Shown: positions 26,903 to 37,900 of the stretch, in pieces
Numbering within the stretch: position 1 is the first letter of the stretch
Layout: each line of letters opens with the position of its first letter
NCBI GenBank assembly: GCA_963823565.1
Contig: CAWGLR010000001.1
Location: forward strand, 1,178,001-1,242,000
DNA: 64,000 bases
Direction of reading: 5' to 3'
Source: RHKX01 sp963823565
GTDB taxonomy: Bacteria; Actinomycetota; Thermoleophilia; Solirubrobacterales; 70-9
Made by a program: the position numbers and the translations under genes
Notes under the pieces: model-generated
Seen by the model: the letters and a program-made list of their open reading frames with translations, nothing else
What the model was told of the DNA's origin: nothing
Databases searched by the model: none

Positions 26903-27678
26903 TGCTCGATGTCGAAGGTGAACGAGACGGTCCCGAGCGAGACGTCGTCGCCGGGGGCGAGGCGGGACGTGTCGACCCGACGGCCGTTGACCTTGACTCC
27001 GTTCGTCGAGCCGAGATCGACGATCTGCCAGTCGCCTGACGAGTTGCGCCGCAGCTCGGCATGGCGGCGCGAGACGTTGGGGTCGTCGAAGACGCAGTCG
27101 GCCTCGCGCGAGCGGCCGAGGACGGCGGCCGGCCCGTCGAGTACGTAGCGGCGGTCGCGGAGGGAGACGATCGCGCGAGTCTGGATCAGCGGGGCGGCGG
27201 GGCGGCGGGAGCCGCGGGGCGCCTTCGTGTCCTTCTTCGAGGCTGGCGCCGTGTAGACCATCGTGTGGCCGGCGGCGCCCTGCTGGGCCTCCTCGCCCTG
27301 GCGGACCGGCGGCTTGACGAGGCGCGGCTGGATGCCGAACTCGCCGAGCCGCAGCCGCTCGTCGACCTCGATCGACACCTCGGGCCTGGTCAGCAGCGCG
27401 TAGTCCTGGCGCCGCGCGTGCTCGAGCAGGTAGGCGGAGAGCTCCTGGGAGAGCGAGCGCGTGTAGCCCTCGAGCCGCTCGGCGTCCTCGGGCGAGAGCC
27501 AGACGGTGTAGCTGTTGGGGGCGTAGGTCTGGGAGACGGACGCGGTCTTGTGCGAGTCCATCTCCTTGGCGAGCTTGCGCGCGATCTCGACCGGCTGCAC
27601 CTGCGACGAGAAGGCACGGCTGAAGACCCCTTCGACGAGGCCCTCGATCCTCGCTTCGAGATTGCGTAGAACACTCAT
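26899..27678 (-). CDS. fhaA: FHA-domain protein with DUF3662 (FhaA)
   Basis: 259 residues. The N-terminal DUF3662 region (LRNLEARIEGLVEGVFSRAF … VQPVEIARKLAKEMD … YAPNSYTVWLSPEDAERLEGY) is the hallmark of FhaA. The C-terminal FHA domain has AVLGRSREADCVFDDPNVSRRHAEL and DLGSTNGVKVNGR. In mycobacteria FhaA binds phosphorylated MviN and restrains lipid II export. ATG 27678 starts 60 bases after the upstream kinase gene, close enough for one transcript. Confidence 0.93.
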   Translation of the reverse strand: MSVLRNLEARIEGLVEGVFSRAFSSQVQPVEIARKLAKEMDSHKTASVSQTYAPNSYTVWLSPEDAERLEGYTRSLSQELSAYLLEHARRQDYALLTRPEVSIEVDERLRLGEFGIQPRLVKPPVRQGEEAQQGAAGHTMVYTAPASKKDTKAPRGSRRPAAPLIQTRAIVSLRDRRYVLDGPAAVLGRSREADCVFDDPNVSRRHAELRRNSSGDWQIVDLGSTNGVKVNGRRVDTSRLAPGDDVSLGTVSFTFDIEQ

Positions 27679-27738
27679 GAGATCGGATCACCCATGCGCT
27701 GCCGGCCGCGCGACCGGGGAACCCCGGGAGGGGAAACT

Positions 27739-29436
27739 CTACGGCAACCCGCCGCGCGATCCGGCCCCGTGGAGGGCCGCGCGCACGTGCCGCGCCGCCT
27801 GCCTCGTGGCCCGGCTGCGCTCGTCGGGGATCGGCATCGTCGCCGGATTGCGCGGCGCCCGGGGCCCGGTGGCGACCGTCCCCTCCTCGCCGGAGGCGCC
27901 GATCAGGCGTGAGATCCCGCCGACGGCCGCCCCGCCAGGGAGCAGATGGGCGAACTCGGGACGCCCGTGTCGGTCCCAGATGGCCCAGGCGACGGCGATG
28001 GCGAGCGCGGGCGCGAGCACCGCCGAGGGAACCGCTCCCGACCCCGCCGCGGCGAGGGCCGAGGCGACCGCGGCCGCCCAGATCAGGCCGCCGATCGCGG
28101 CGCCGGCGGGACGCGTCGCGTCCAGGAGCAGGCCGAGGAGGACCGCGCCGCCGACCCAGATCAGCCCGATCGCGATCCCGGTCGGGCTGAGCAGCGGGCC
28201 GAGGACGTCCTCGAGCGCGATCGGCCCCGAGGACGACCAGCCGGACGCGTCGCCCTCGATCGGCACGCCGAGGGCGCGGCCGGCGACCGCCCCGGCGACG
28301 CCCGTCCAGGCCCAGCCGAGCGCGGCGAGGGCCGCGCGCGCCGTGGTCCGCTCGTGCCGGGCGGCGACGGCGAGGAACGCGGGGGCGGCGCCGATCGTCC
28401 CGAGGAGCGGAGCGAGCAGCGGCAGCGCCCACTCCCGCGGGCGGCTGAGCAGCAGCGCGGCGGGAGCGAGCAGCGCCGCCGCGACGATGGCCAGGCCCGG
28501 CAGGCCGGCGATCGACCCGGCCAGCGCGAGCGCCCCGGCGCCGAGCAGGATCGCGAAGGGACGCGCCGGGACCTCGGGCGGAAGCGTGGAGTGGGCGGCG
28601 GGCTCGGCGGGCTCCGGCACCGCCCGGTCGGGATGGAGCGCTCCGCGCAGCGCGAGCAGCGTCTCGCGCAGGTCCTCGAGCTCGGGCCGGAGCTCGGGGT
28701 CGGGGTCGAGGGCGGCGTCGATCGCCGCGCAGAGCTCGACGGGCAGCTCAGGGCGGTACTCGGCGAGGCCGGGCTGCTCCTCGCCGATCGCCCGCGCGGT
28801 CGCCGCCGGGGTCGACTGCCGGACGGGGTTGTCCCCCGCCCACAGCTCATAGAGCGTCAGCGCGAGCGAGTAGACGTCGGAGGGCGGACCCGCCTCCTCC
28901 CCCATCGCCTGCTCCGGCGACATGTAGGCGAGGGTGCCGAGAACCTGCCCGGTCGCGGTCAGCTTCGTGCCGTCGTCGAGCGACGCGATCCCGAAGTCGG
29001 CGATCTTCGCCCGCTCTCCCGACTCGCGCGAGAAGCGGCCGCCGCGGCGGCGGACGAGGACGTTGTCGGGCTTGATGTCGCGGTGGACGACGCCCGCGGC
29101 GTGGGCGTGGGCGAGCGCCGAGCAGAGCTCGGCGCCGATCTCGGCGACCTCGCGGTCGGAGATCGCGCCCTCGGCGGCGAGACGCCGCAGGTCGGGGCCC
29201 TCGACGAGCTCGGAGACGAGGTAGGCACAGTCGTTCTGGCGGCCGAGCTCGTACAGCGTGACGATTCCGGGGTGGTTGAGCCGGGCTGCGGCGTGCGCCT
29301 CGCGCAGCACCCGGCCCGCCGCGTCGCCCTCCACCGCCTTGACCGCGACCCAGCGGCAGAGGCGCTCGTCCCACGCCCGGTGGACCGTCCCGTGCCCGCC
29401 GCCGCCGATGCGCTCGCCGACGGTGAAACGACCCAT
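27739..29436 (-). CDS. Ser/Thr protein kinase with multi-spanning membrane region
   Basis: 565 residues from ATG 29436 (MGRFTVGERIGGGGHGTV), preceded by an SD-like GAAGGCGAG; a GTG at 29523 would add 29 residues with no clear SD. Kinase domain 1-265 with VAVKAVEG, VVHRDIKPDN, IADFGIA and LAYMSPEQAMG. The rest has about six to eight hydrophobic segments (FAILLGAGALALAGSIAGLPG onward) and a short Arg-rich end. It lacks PASTA or other sensor domains. It sits where pknA-type genes cluster with fhaA, so it may be the second kinase of this operon. Confidence 0.88.
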   Translation of the reverse strand: MGRFTVGERIGGGGHGTVHRAWDERLCRWVAVKAVEGDAAGRVLREAHAAARLNHPGIVTLYELGRQNDCAYLVSELVEGPDLRRLAAEGAISDREVAEIGAELCSALAHAHAAGVVHRDIKPDNVLVRRRGGRFSRESGERAKIADFGIASLDDGTKLTATGQVLGTLAYMSPEQAMGEEAGPPSDVYSLALTLYELWAGDNPVRQSTPAATARAIGEEQPGLAEYRPELPVELCAAIDAALDPDPELRPELEDLRETLLALRGALHPDRAVPEPAEPAAHSTLPPEVPARPFAILLGAGALALAGSIAGLPGLAIVAAALLAPAALLLSRPREWALPLLAPLLGTIGAAPAFLAVAARHERTTARAALAALGWAWTGVAGAVAGRALGVPIEGDASGWSSSGPIALEDVLGPLLSPTGIAIGLIWVGGAVLLGLLLDATRPAGAAIGGLIWAAAVASALAAAGSGAVPSAVLAPALAIAVAWAIWDRHGRPEFAHLLPGGAAVGGISRLIGASGEEGTVATGPRAPRNPATMPIPDERSRATRQAARHVRAALHGAGSRGGLP

Positions 29437-29592
29437 GATCTGCTCGCCTTCGACCACGTCCGCCGATTCGCCGCGCCGCCGGCCGGTCCTGCCGGGCGCC
29501 GATTCGCGGGTGCCCGCCTTCACTCGGGCGCGTCACCGGTGAATCCGGCTTGTGCAGGGGTCATACTGGAGGCGGCGAAAGCCCCGCTAGCC

Positions 29593-30735
29593 GTGGACTT
29601 CTTCGACGACGAAGACGACGAGACCCAGCCCCGACGGGGAGCGCCGCCCGTTGACGAGCCCGAGCCCGCCCTCGCGGGCGGCGGGGGCGGCGGCCATCAT
29701 GGCCCGCACCTCCCCCACGGCGGCCCGCCTGCGAACAGGCAGCAGGCGCGGGTGCGCCAGGTCGCGTTCCTGCTCGGCGCGGTCGTCGTCCTGATCCTCC
29801 TCGTCATCGCCTTCCGCGGTTGCATGAACGCCCGCAAGGACCGCTCGTTCGAGAACTACGTCAACGACCTGAGCTCGATCACCAACGACACCGCGCCGCT
29901 CAGCGACGGCTTCTTCGACCTCCTCTCCGGCAAGAACGCCGACCAGGCGGCTCAGGACATCGGCCTGCAGAACCAGGTCAACGGCGACGCCGGGGCGGCG
30001 CAGGGGCTGCTCGACCGTGCTCGCGGCCTTGACGCCCCCGACGAGCTCGGCTCCGCCCAGGCGCAGGTCGTCCTCTCCTACGAGCTCCGCCACGACGCGC
30101 TCGTCGGCATCGCCTCCCAGCTCGGCGACGTCGCCGGCAACAACGGCGACAAGGCGATCAGCGCGATCTACACCCAGATGAAGGTCCTCTCCGCGAGCGA
30201 CATCCTCTTCGCCCGGGCGCGCGACCAGATCGAGCAGGCGCTGGTCGACCAGGGCGTGACCATCGAGGAGGGCGTCCCCGAGAGCCAGTTCCTGCCGGAC
30301 GACCCGAACTACCTCGAGCCGAGCGTGACCGAGGCAGCCGTCACCGGCGCCGACGTCGGCGGGACGGCCAGCGACACCGCCTGCAAGGGCGACGGCGAGA
30401 CGCACGGGCTCGGCCTCGTCGGCTCGACGCTCCTGCCCTCGGGAACGGCGCTCGTCGCCGGCGGCTCGGTCACTGCGCCGCAGGGCGACGACACGATCTC
30501 CGTCGACGTCCAGAACCAGGGCACCGTCGAGGAGAGCGGCATCGACGTCTCCGTGAGCGGCGACGTCAGCGGCTCGGAGACGATCGACACGCTCGGCTCC
30601 CAGGAGACGGACACGGTCGAGATCCCGATCAAGTCGCCGCCGAGCGGCTCCGCCGAGATCACCGTCAAGGTCGCCACGGTCGGCTGCGAGCAGGTCGCCG
30701 ACAACAACGAGGCGACCTACACCGTCACGTTCTGA
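29593..30735 (+). CDS. Single-pass membrane protein with C-terminal CARDB-like domain
   Basis: 380 residues from GTG 29593 (VDFFDDEDDETQ). An acidic/Gly-His-rich cytosolic start is followed by a membrane helix (QVAFLLGAVVVLILLVIAF, ~65-84), a helical extracellular part (SFENYVNDLSSITND … GLLDRARGLDAPDEL) and a C-terminal ~90-residue beta domain (DTISVDVQNQGTVEESGIDVSVSG … VADNNEATYTV) of CARDB type, common in cell-adhesion proteins. The start is tentative: a GGAGGCGG lies about 17 bases upstream. Divergent from the kinase operon; function unknown. Confidence 0.75.
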   Translation: MDFFDDEDDETQPRRGAPPVDEPEPALAGGGGGGHHGPHLPHGGPPANRQQARVRQVAFLLGAVVVLILLVIAFRGCMNARKDRSFENYVNDLSSITNDTAPLSDGFFDLLSGKNADQAAQDIGLQNQVNGDAGAAQGLLDRARGLDAPDELGSAQAQVVLSYELRHDALVGIASQLGDVAGNNGDKAISAIYTQMKVLSASDILFARARDQIEQALVDQGVTIEEGVPESQFLPDDPNYLEPSVTEAAVTGADVGGTASDTACKGDGETHGLGLVGSTLLPSGTALVAGGSVTAPQGDDTISVDVQNQGTVEESGIDVSVSGDVSGSETIDTLGSQETDTVEIPIKSPPSGSAEITVKVATVGCEQVADNNEATYTVTF

Positions 30736-30780
30736 TCGCGGCGCGGCCGCGGCCGCGCACTCGGCTTCTATCCTGATCGC

Positions 30781-31311
30781 GTGGACGGCCTCGACTCGAC
30801 CGTTGGCTACGTCGCGCTCGGCGCCGCGGCACTCGCCGCGATCGCGCTGCTGCTCTGCCTGACGATGGCGATGCGGCTGCGCCGCGTGCGCAGCGACCAG
30901 CGCCTGGTGCTCGGCGAGCGGCGCGAGGACCTCGTCGAGCACGCCGCCGCGCTCGCCCGCAGGGTGGACGAGCTCCAGGACGCGCTCGAGGCGGAGGGCG
31001 AGGCGGTCGCAGCGCGCCTGCGTGAGGCCGAGCGCCGGCTCGACGGCTCGGTCTCGAAGACCGCGGTCGTCCGCTACGACGCCTTCAACGAGACCAGCGG
31101 CCGCCAGTCGAGCACGGTCGCCCTGCTCGATGACCGCGACAACGGGGTCGTCATCAGCGCGATCCTCCAGCGCGAGCAGGCGCGCGTCTACGCCAAGCCG
31201 GTGATCGCCGGGCAGTCGGAGCTTCAGCTCTCGCCCGAGGAGACCGAGGCTATGCAGCGGGCCCGGAGTGGCTCGGGCGGCGAGCCCGAGGCCGAGCGGG
31301 ACGCCGGGTGA
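30781..31311 (+). CDS. DUF4446 family membrane protein
   Basis: 176 residues. N-terminal helix (VGYVALGAAALAAIALLLCL), a coiled-coil-prone stretch (VEHAAALARRVDELQDALEAEGEAVAARLREAERRLD), then the DUF4446 core VVRYDAFNETSGRQSSTVALLDDRDNGVVISAI and YAKPVIAGQSELQLSPEE. The family is found next to sporulation or envelope genes in Gram-positives; no activity is established that I know of. It overlaps pheA by four bases (GTGA). Confidence 0.85.
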   Translation: MDGLDSTVGYVALGAAALAAIALLLCLTMAMRLRRVRSDQRLVLGERREDLVEHAAALARRVDELQDALEAEGEAVAARLREAERRLDGSVSKTAVVRYDAFNETSGRQSSTVALLDDRDNGVVISAILQREQARVYAKPVIAGQSELQLSPEETEAMQRARSGSGGEPEAERDAG

Positions 31312-32168
31312 GGGTCTCCTACCTCGGCCCCGCCGGGACCTTCTCCGACGAGGCCCTGCGGGCCGCCGCACCCGCGGCGGGTCTCGAGGCCCTTCCGAGC
31401 CCGACGATCCCCGCCGCGATCGAGGCGCTCGAAGAGGGGCGCGTCGATCGCGCCTTCGTGCCGATCGAGAACTCGATCGAGGGCACGGTGCGGCCGACGC
31501 TCGACGCGCTCGCCTTCGGCGCCGAGGGGGTCGCGATCGTCGGCGAGTTCGACCACTCGGTCCGCGCCGCGCTGATCGCGCGGCGCCCGCTGGACCTCGG
31601 CGAGATCGAGGTGGTCGTCTCCCACCCGCAGCCACTCGCCCAGTGCGCGCGGTTCCTCCGCGAGCGTCTTCCCGGCGCCGAGCTGCGCGCGGTCAGCTCG
31701 ACGTCGGAGGGCGTCCGCGTCGTCGCGGCGAACGATGCGCCCTGGGCGGCGCTCGGCTCCGCCGCGGCGGCCGAGGCCTACGACTGCGTGGTGATCGGCG
31801 CCGACGTCGCCGACGAGGAGGAGAACGTCACCCGCTTCGCCTGGCTCGCTCCGGCCGGCGCGCCGCTCCCGCCCGAGGACCCTGACGCGAGCTGGCGCAC
31901 GACGCTGGTCTTCTGGGAGCTCGGCGACGATCGCCCCGGGGCGCTGACCGAGGCCCTGGCCGAGCTCTCGAACCGCGGGATCAACATGACCAGGATCGAG
32001 TCGCGGCCGCGCGGCGCCGGCCTCGGGCGCTACCTGTTCTTCATCGACGTCGACGGGCGCGCCGACCGCGGCGTGGTCGCCGAGGGCATCGAAGCGCTGC
32101 GGGGGCAGGCCGAGACCGTGCGCGTCCTCGGCAGCTACCAGGTGGGCGGCCCGCCGCCGCTCGATTAG
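31308..32168 (+). CDS. pheA: Prephenate dehydratase
   Basis: 286 residues. Converts prephenate to phenylpyruvate in phenylalanine synthesis. The periplasmic-binding-like catalytic domain begins RVSYLGPAGTFSDEAL and has FVPIENSIEGTVRPTLD, VVVSHPQPLAQC and SSTSEGVRVVA; the C-terminal ACT domain (TTLVFWELGDDRPGALTEALAELSNRGINMTRIESRP) gives phenylalanine feedback control. No chorismate mutase domain, so it is the monofunctional form. GTG start at 31308. Confidence 0.94.
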   Translation: MRVSYLGPAGTFSDEALRAAAPAAGLEALPSPTIPAAIEALEEGRVDRAFVPIENSIEGTVRPTLDALAFGAEGVAIVGEFDHSVRAALIARRPLDLGEIEVVVSHPQPLAQCARFLRERLPGAELRAVSSTSEGVRVVAANDAPWAALGSAAAAEAYDCVVIGADVADEEENVTRFAWLAPAGAPLPPEDPDASWRTTLVFWELGDDRPGALTEALAELSNRGINMTRIESRPRGAGLGRYLFFIDVDGRADRGVVAEGIEALRGQAETVRVLGSYQVGGPPPLD

Positions 32169-32200
32169 CGCTCACCGCCGAAAGGGGCTGGTACCCGCCT

Positions 32201-32851
32201 ATGGCGGCGGGGACGGTGGCTAGAATCGCGCCTCAGATGGACGCGGTTGCCGCACCGGGCCGGGAGGCCTTGGGACGGGTGGGCCCGGTGGCAGGCGGGT
32301 CGCCGAGCGCGGCCGTGCGCCCGGCGGCCATCGGTTCGCGCGTCCTCGTGCTGAACGCCAGCTACGAGCCGATCCACGTCTGCACCGTCCGCCGCGCCAC
32401 CGTGCTCCTGCTGAAGGCGAAGGCCGAGCTCCTCGAGCACGGCGATCGCGCCGTCCGCTCCGAGCACCTGCGGCTCGACCGCCCGGTCGTGATCCGCCTG
32501 GTCAGCTACGTCCGCATCCCCCGCGACGTCCATCGCCGGAAGATCACCCGCAAGGCGGTGCTTGCCCGTGACTCCTGGACGTGCCAGTACTGCGGCTCCG
32601 AGCGCACCGGCCTGACCGTCGACCACGTGATCCCGCGCAGCCGCGGTGGCGAGTCGGTCTGGGAGAACATCGTCGCCTCCTGCGCCCCGTGCAACCGGCG
32701 CAAGGGCAACCGGCTGCCGCGCGAGATCCAGATGCACCCGAAGACGACCCCCCGGCCCCCGGGCCCCAACGTATTCATCCGCGTCGCCGCGCCGCGGATC
32801 CCGGACATCTGGGAGCGGTACCTGGAGCCGGCGGCCGCGAGAGCCGCCTGA
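32201..32851 (+). CDS. HNH endonuclease
   Basis: 216 residues from ATG 32201; the family core starts around RVLVLNASYEPIHVCTVRRA, so a later start (ATG 32237) is possible. C-terminal HNH domain: WTCQYCGSERTGLTVDHVIPRSRGG, then WENIVASCAPCNRRKGNRL, with the zinc CxxC pairs and the His of DHVI as catalytic residue. It belongs to a widely conserved stand-alone actinobacterial HNH group of unclear role. A perfect 10-bp hairpin terminator follows seven bases after the stop. Confidence 0.85.
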   Translation: MAAGTVARIAPQMDAVAAPGREALGRVGPVAGGSPSAAVRPAAIGSRVLVLNASYEPIHVCTVRRATVLLLKAKAELLEHGDRAVRSEHLRLDRPVVIRLVSYVRIPRDVHRRKITRKAVLARDSWTCQYCGSERTGLTVDHVIPRSRGGESVWENIVASCAPCNRRKGNRLPREIQMHPKTTPRPPGPNVFIRVAAPRIPDIWERYLEPAAARAA

Positions 32852-32857
32852 GCGCGC

Positions 32858-32887
32858 GAAGGGCCGCCCCTTGCGGAGCGGCCCTTC
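32858..32887. terminator. Perfect 10-bp stem terminator hairpin
   Basis: GAAGGGCCGC and GCGGCCCTTC flank a 10-base loop. It lies just after the HNH gene on the plus strand and at the far end of the tiny-ORF element read from the minus strand, so it can serve both directions. U-runs are absent on both sides, as is common in very GC-rich genomes. Confidence 0.75.
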
Positions 32888-32985
32888 GACTAGGTGCGGT
32901 TCGTCTGACAAGGAGGCGATGCACTTGATCAGGCGGGACGTCTCCCGATCTCGCTTCCCTGCCGGTGCCCGGGGTGGATTCGCCG

Positions 32986-33003
32986 GGCGGCCCGCGTGCC
33001 GCC
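32986..33003 (-). other. Hairpin directly after the tiny ORF
   Basis: A six-pair GGCGGC/GCCGCC stem with a 6-base loop starts in the TAG of the 14-codon ORF on the minus strand. With the 32858-32887 hairpin it would bracket a structured ~130-base 3' part of the putative small transcript. Confidence 0.45.
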
Positions 33004-33047
33004 TAGCGGCCCGTCACCTCCAGCGTCCCGAAAAACATGTCACTCAA
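33003..33047 (-). CDS. Candidate 14-residue peptide with a very strong Shine-Dalgarno
   Basis: From TTG 33047 the minus strand reads a 14-residue peptide, MSDMFFGTLEVTGR, then TAG. An AGAAAGGAGGTGGTCC stretch (33066-33051) ends nine bases before the start and is one of the best 16S-matching ribosome sites in the window; an in-frame ATG at 33038 is an alternative start but too far from it. A second tiny frame (TTG 33084 to TGA 33040, ending RKEVVLVE) runs through the SD and overlaps the start, so translation could be coupled. I do not recognise the peptide; it may be a leader whose translation, not product, matters. Confidence 0.45.
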   Translation of the reverse strand: MSDMFFGTLEVTGR

Positions 33048-33050
33048 CTA

Positions 33051-33076
33051 GGACCACCTCCTTTCTCTGGTGATCC
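33051..33076 (-). promoter_or_regulatory. RNA hairpin that partly masks the ribosome site
   Basis: In RNA from the minus strand GGAUCACC (33076-33069) pairs with GGUGGUCC (33058-33051), eight pairs with one U-G wobble, closing a 10-base AGAGAAAGGA loop. The SD core straddles loop and 3' arm, so folding would limit ribosome access: a pattern fit for translational control. Confidence 0.5.
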
Positions 33077-33119
33077 GGATTCAAGCAAACGGTCAGGTCG
33101 GGGTCGACGGCCTCCCCGA

Positions 33120-34004
33120 TCAGCCCGGGTTGACGGCGCTGACGATCCAGACGGCGGCTCGCCCGACGATGGACCCGTCCGGCCGCTCCCACTGACGGAA
33201 GTAGTCCGCCAGCGCCTCCTCGATCTCCGGGCGGCGGCTCTCGCCGTGGTCGCCGTTGAGGCGGATCAGCTCCGCGCCCGGGCCGATCGCGGTGAGCGCA
33301 TCGACCGCTTCGTCGAGGTCCTTGCCCATGTAGTAGTCGAAGTCGAAGGGCTCGAGCTCGACGTCCGTGAACCCGGCGGCAGCGAGGATCCCGCTGGTCG
33401 TCTCGGGGTTGCCGAGCGAGAACGGTCCAGGGCCGCAGGTATCGGCGTCGTACTCCTCGGGGCGCGAGAGGAAGCCCTGCACGACCTCCTCGGTCTCCGC
33501 CCAGAAGGGGCTCTCCGACTTGCGCCGCCAGCAGACCTTGTGGAGGGCGCCGCCGGGCTTGAGGGCGCCGCGAATCGCGCGCATCGCCGGCACCGGCAGG
33601 GCGAAGAACTGCGTGCCCATCCGCGAGAAGGCGTAGTCGAAGGTCGGGTCCCACCGCGCGGTCTGCACGTCGGCGACCTCGAACTCGACGTTCGGCACCC
33701 CTGCCTCGCGTGCCTCACTCCGGGCGTCCTCGACGAAACGCGGGGAGGAGTCGTTTCCGAGAACGAACCCGCCCGGTCCGACCAGCTCGGCAAGCCACTG
33801 CGTCGTCTCCCCGAAGCCGCAGCCGATGTCGATGCACCGCCCACCCTCCGGCGGCGGATGCCGCTCGAAGAGCGCTCCGGTCACCTCGTCGAGCGCTCCG
33901 ACGAAGACCTTGCGGTTCAGCTTCCAGCGCTCGTACAGGACGGTGTCCCAGGCGCGAACCGCCTCCTCATTGCCCCCCGCCACCGCACCGGCGTATTGAG
34001 CCAT
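33120..34004 (-). CDS. SAM-dependent class I methyltransferase
   Basis: 294 residues from ATG 34004 (MAQYAGAVAGGNEEAVRAWD). Rossmann methyltransferase with motif I CIDIGCGFGETTQWLAELVG, acidic VLGNDSSPRFVEDA, ADVQTARWDPTFDYAFSRMGTQFF and post-motif ALKPGGALHKVCWR, resembling UbiE/Mgm-type small-molecule methyltransferases. Substrate unknown. It lies 62 bases after gyrA on the same strand and 36 bases before the tiny-ORF element, so it may share a transcript with either. Confidence 0.85.
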   Translation of the reverse strand: MAQYAGAVAGGNEEAVRAWDTVLYERWKLNRKVFVGALDEVTGALFERHPPPEGGRCIDIGCGFGETTQWLAELVGPGGFVLGNDSSPRFVEDARSEAREAGVPNVEFEVADVQTARWDPTFDYAFSRMGTQFFALPVPAMRAIRGALKPGGALHKVCWRRKSESPFWAETEEVVQGFLSRPEEYDADTCGPGPFSLGNPETTSGILAAAGFTDVELEPFDFDYYMGKDLDEAVDALTAIGPGAELIRLNGDHGESRRPEIEEALADYFRQWERPDGSIVGRAAVWIVSAVNPG

Positions 34005-34066
34005 GGGCGCGAACGTACCAACGGCGCCCCGGTACGGCAAGACGGCGTGCCGAACGAGGGCGCTGC

Positions 34067-37885
<3,819 letters not shown>

Positions 37886-37900
37886 GGGTTCGTCTACCTC

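Noticed and set aside
33051..33066. 16S rRNA 3'-end-like sequence (GGACCACCTCCTTTCT on the plus strand)
   Set aside because: Only the anti-SD-like tip is present and helix 45 sequence before it is missing. It is better read as a strong SD on the minus strand.
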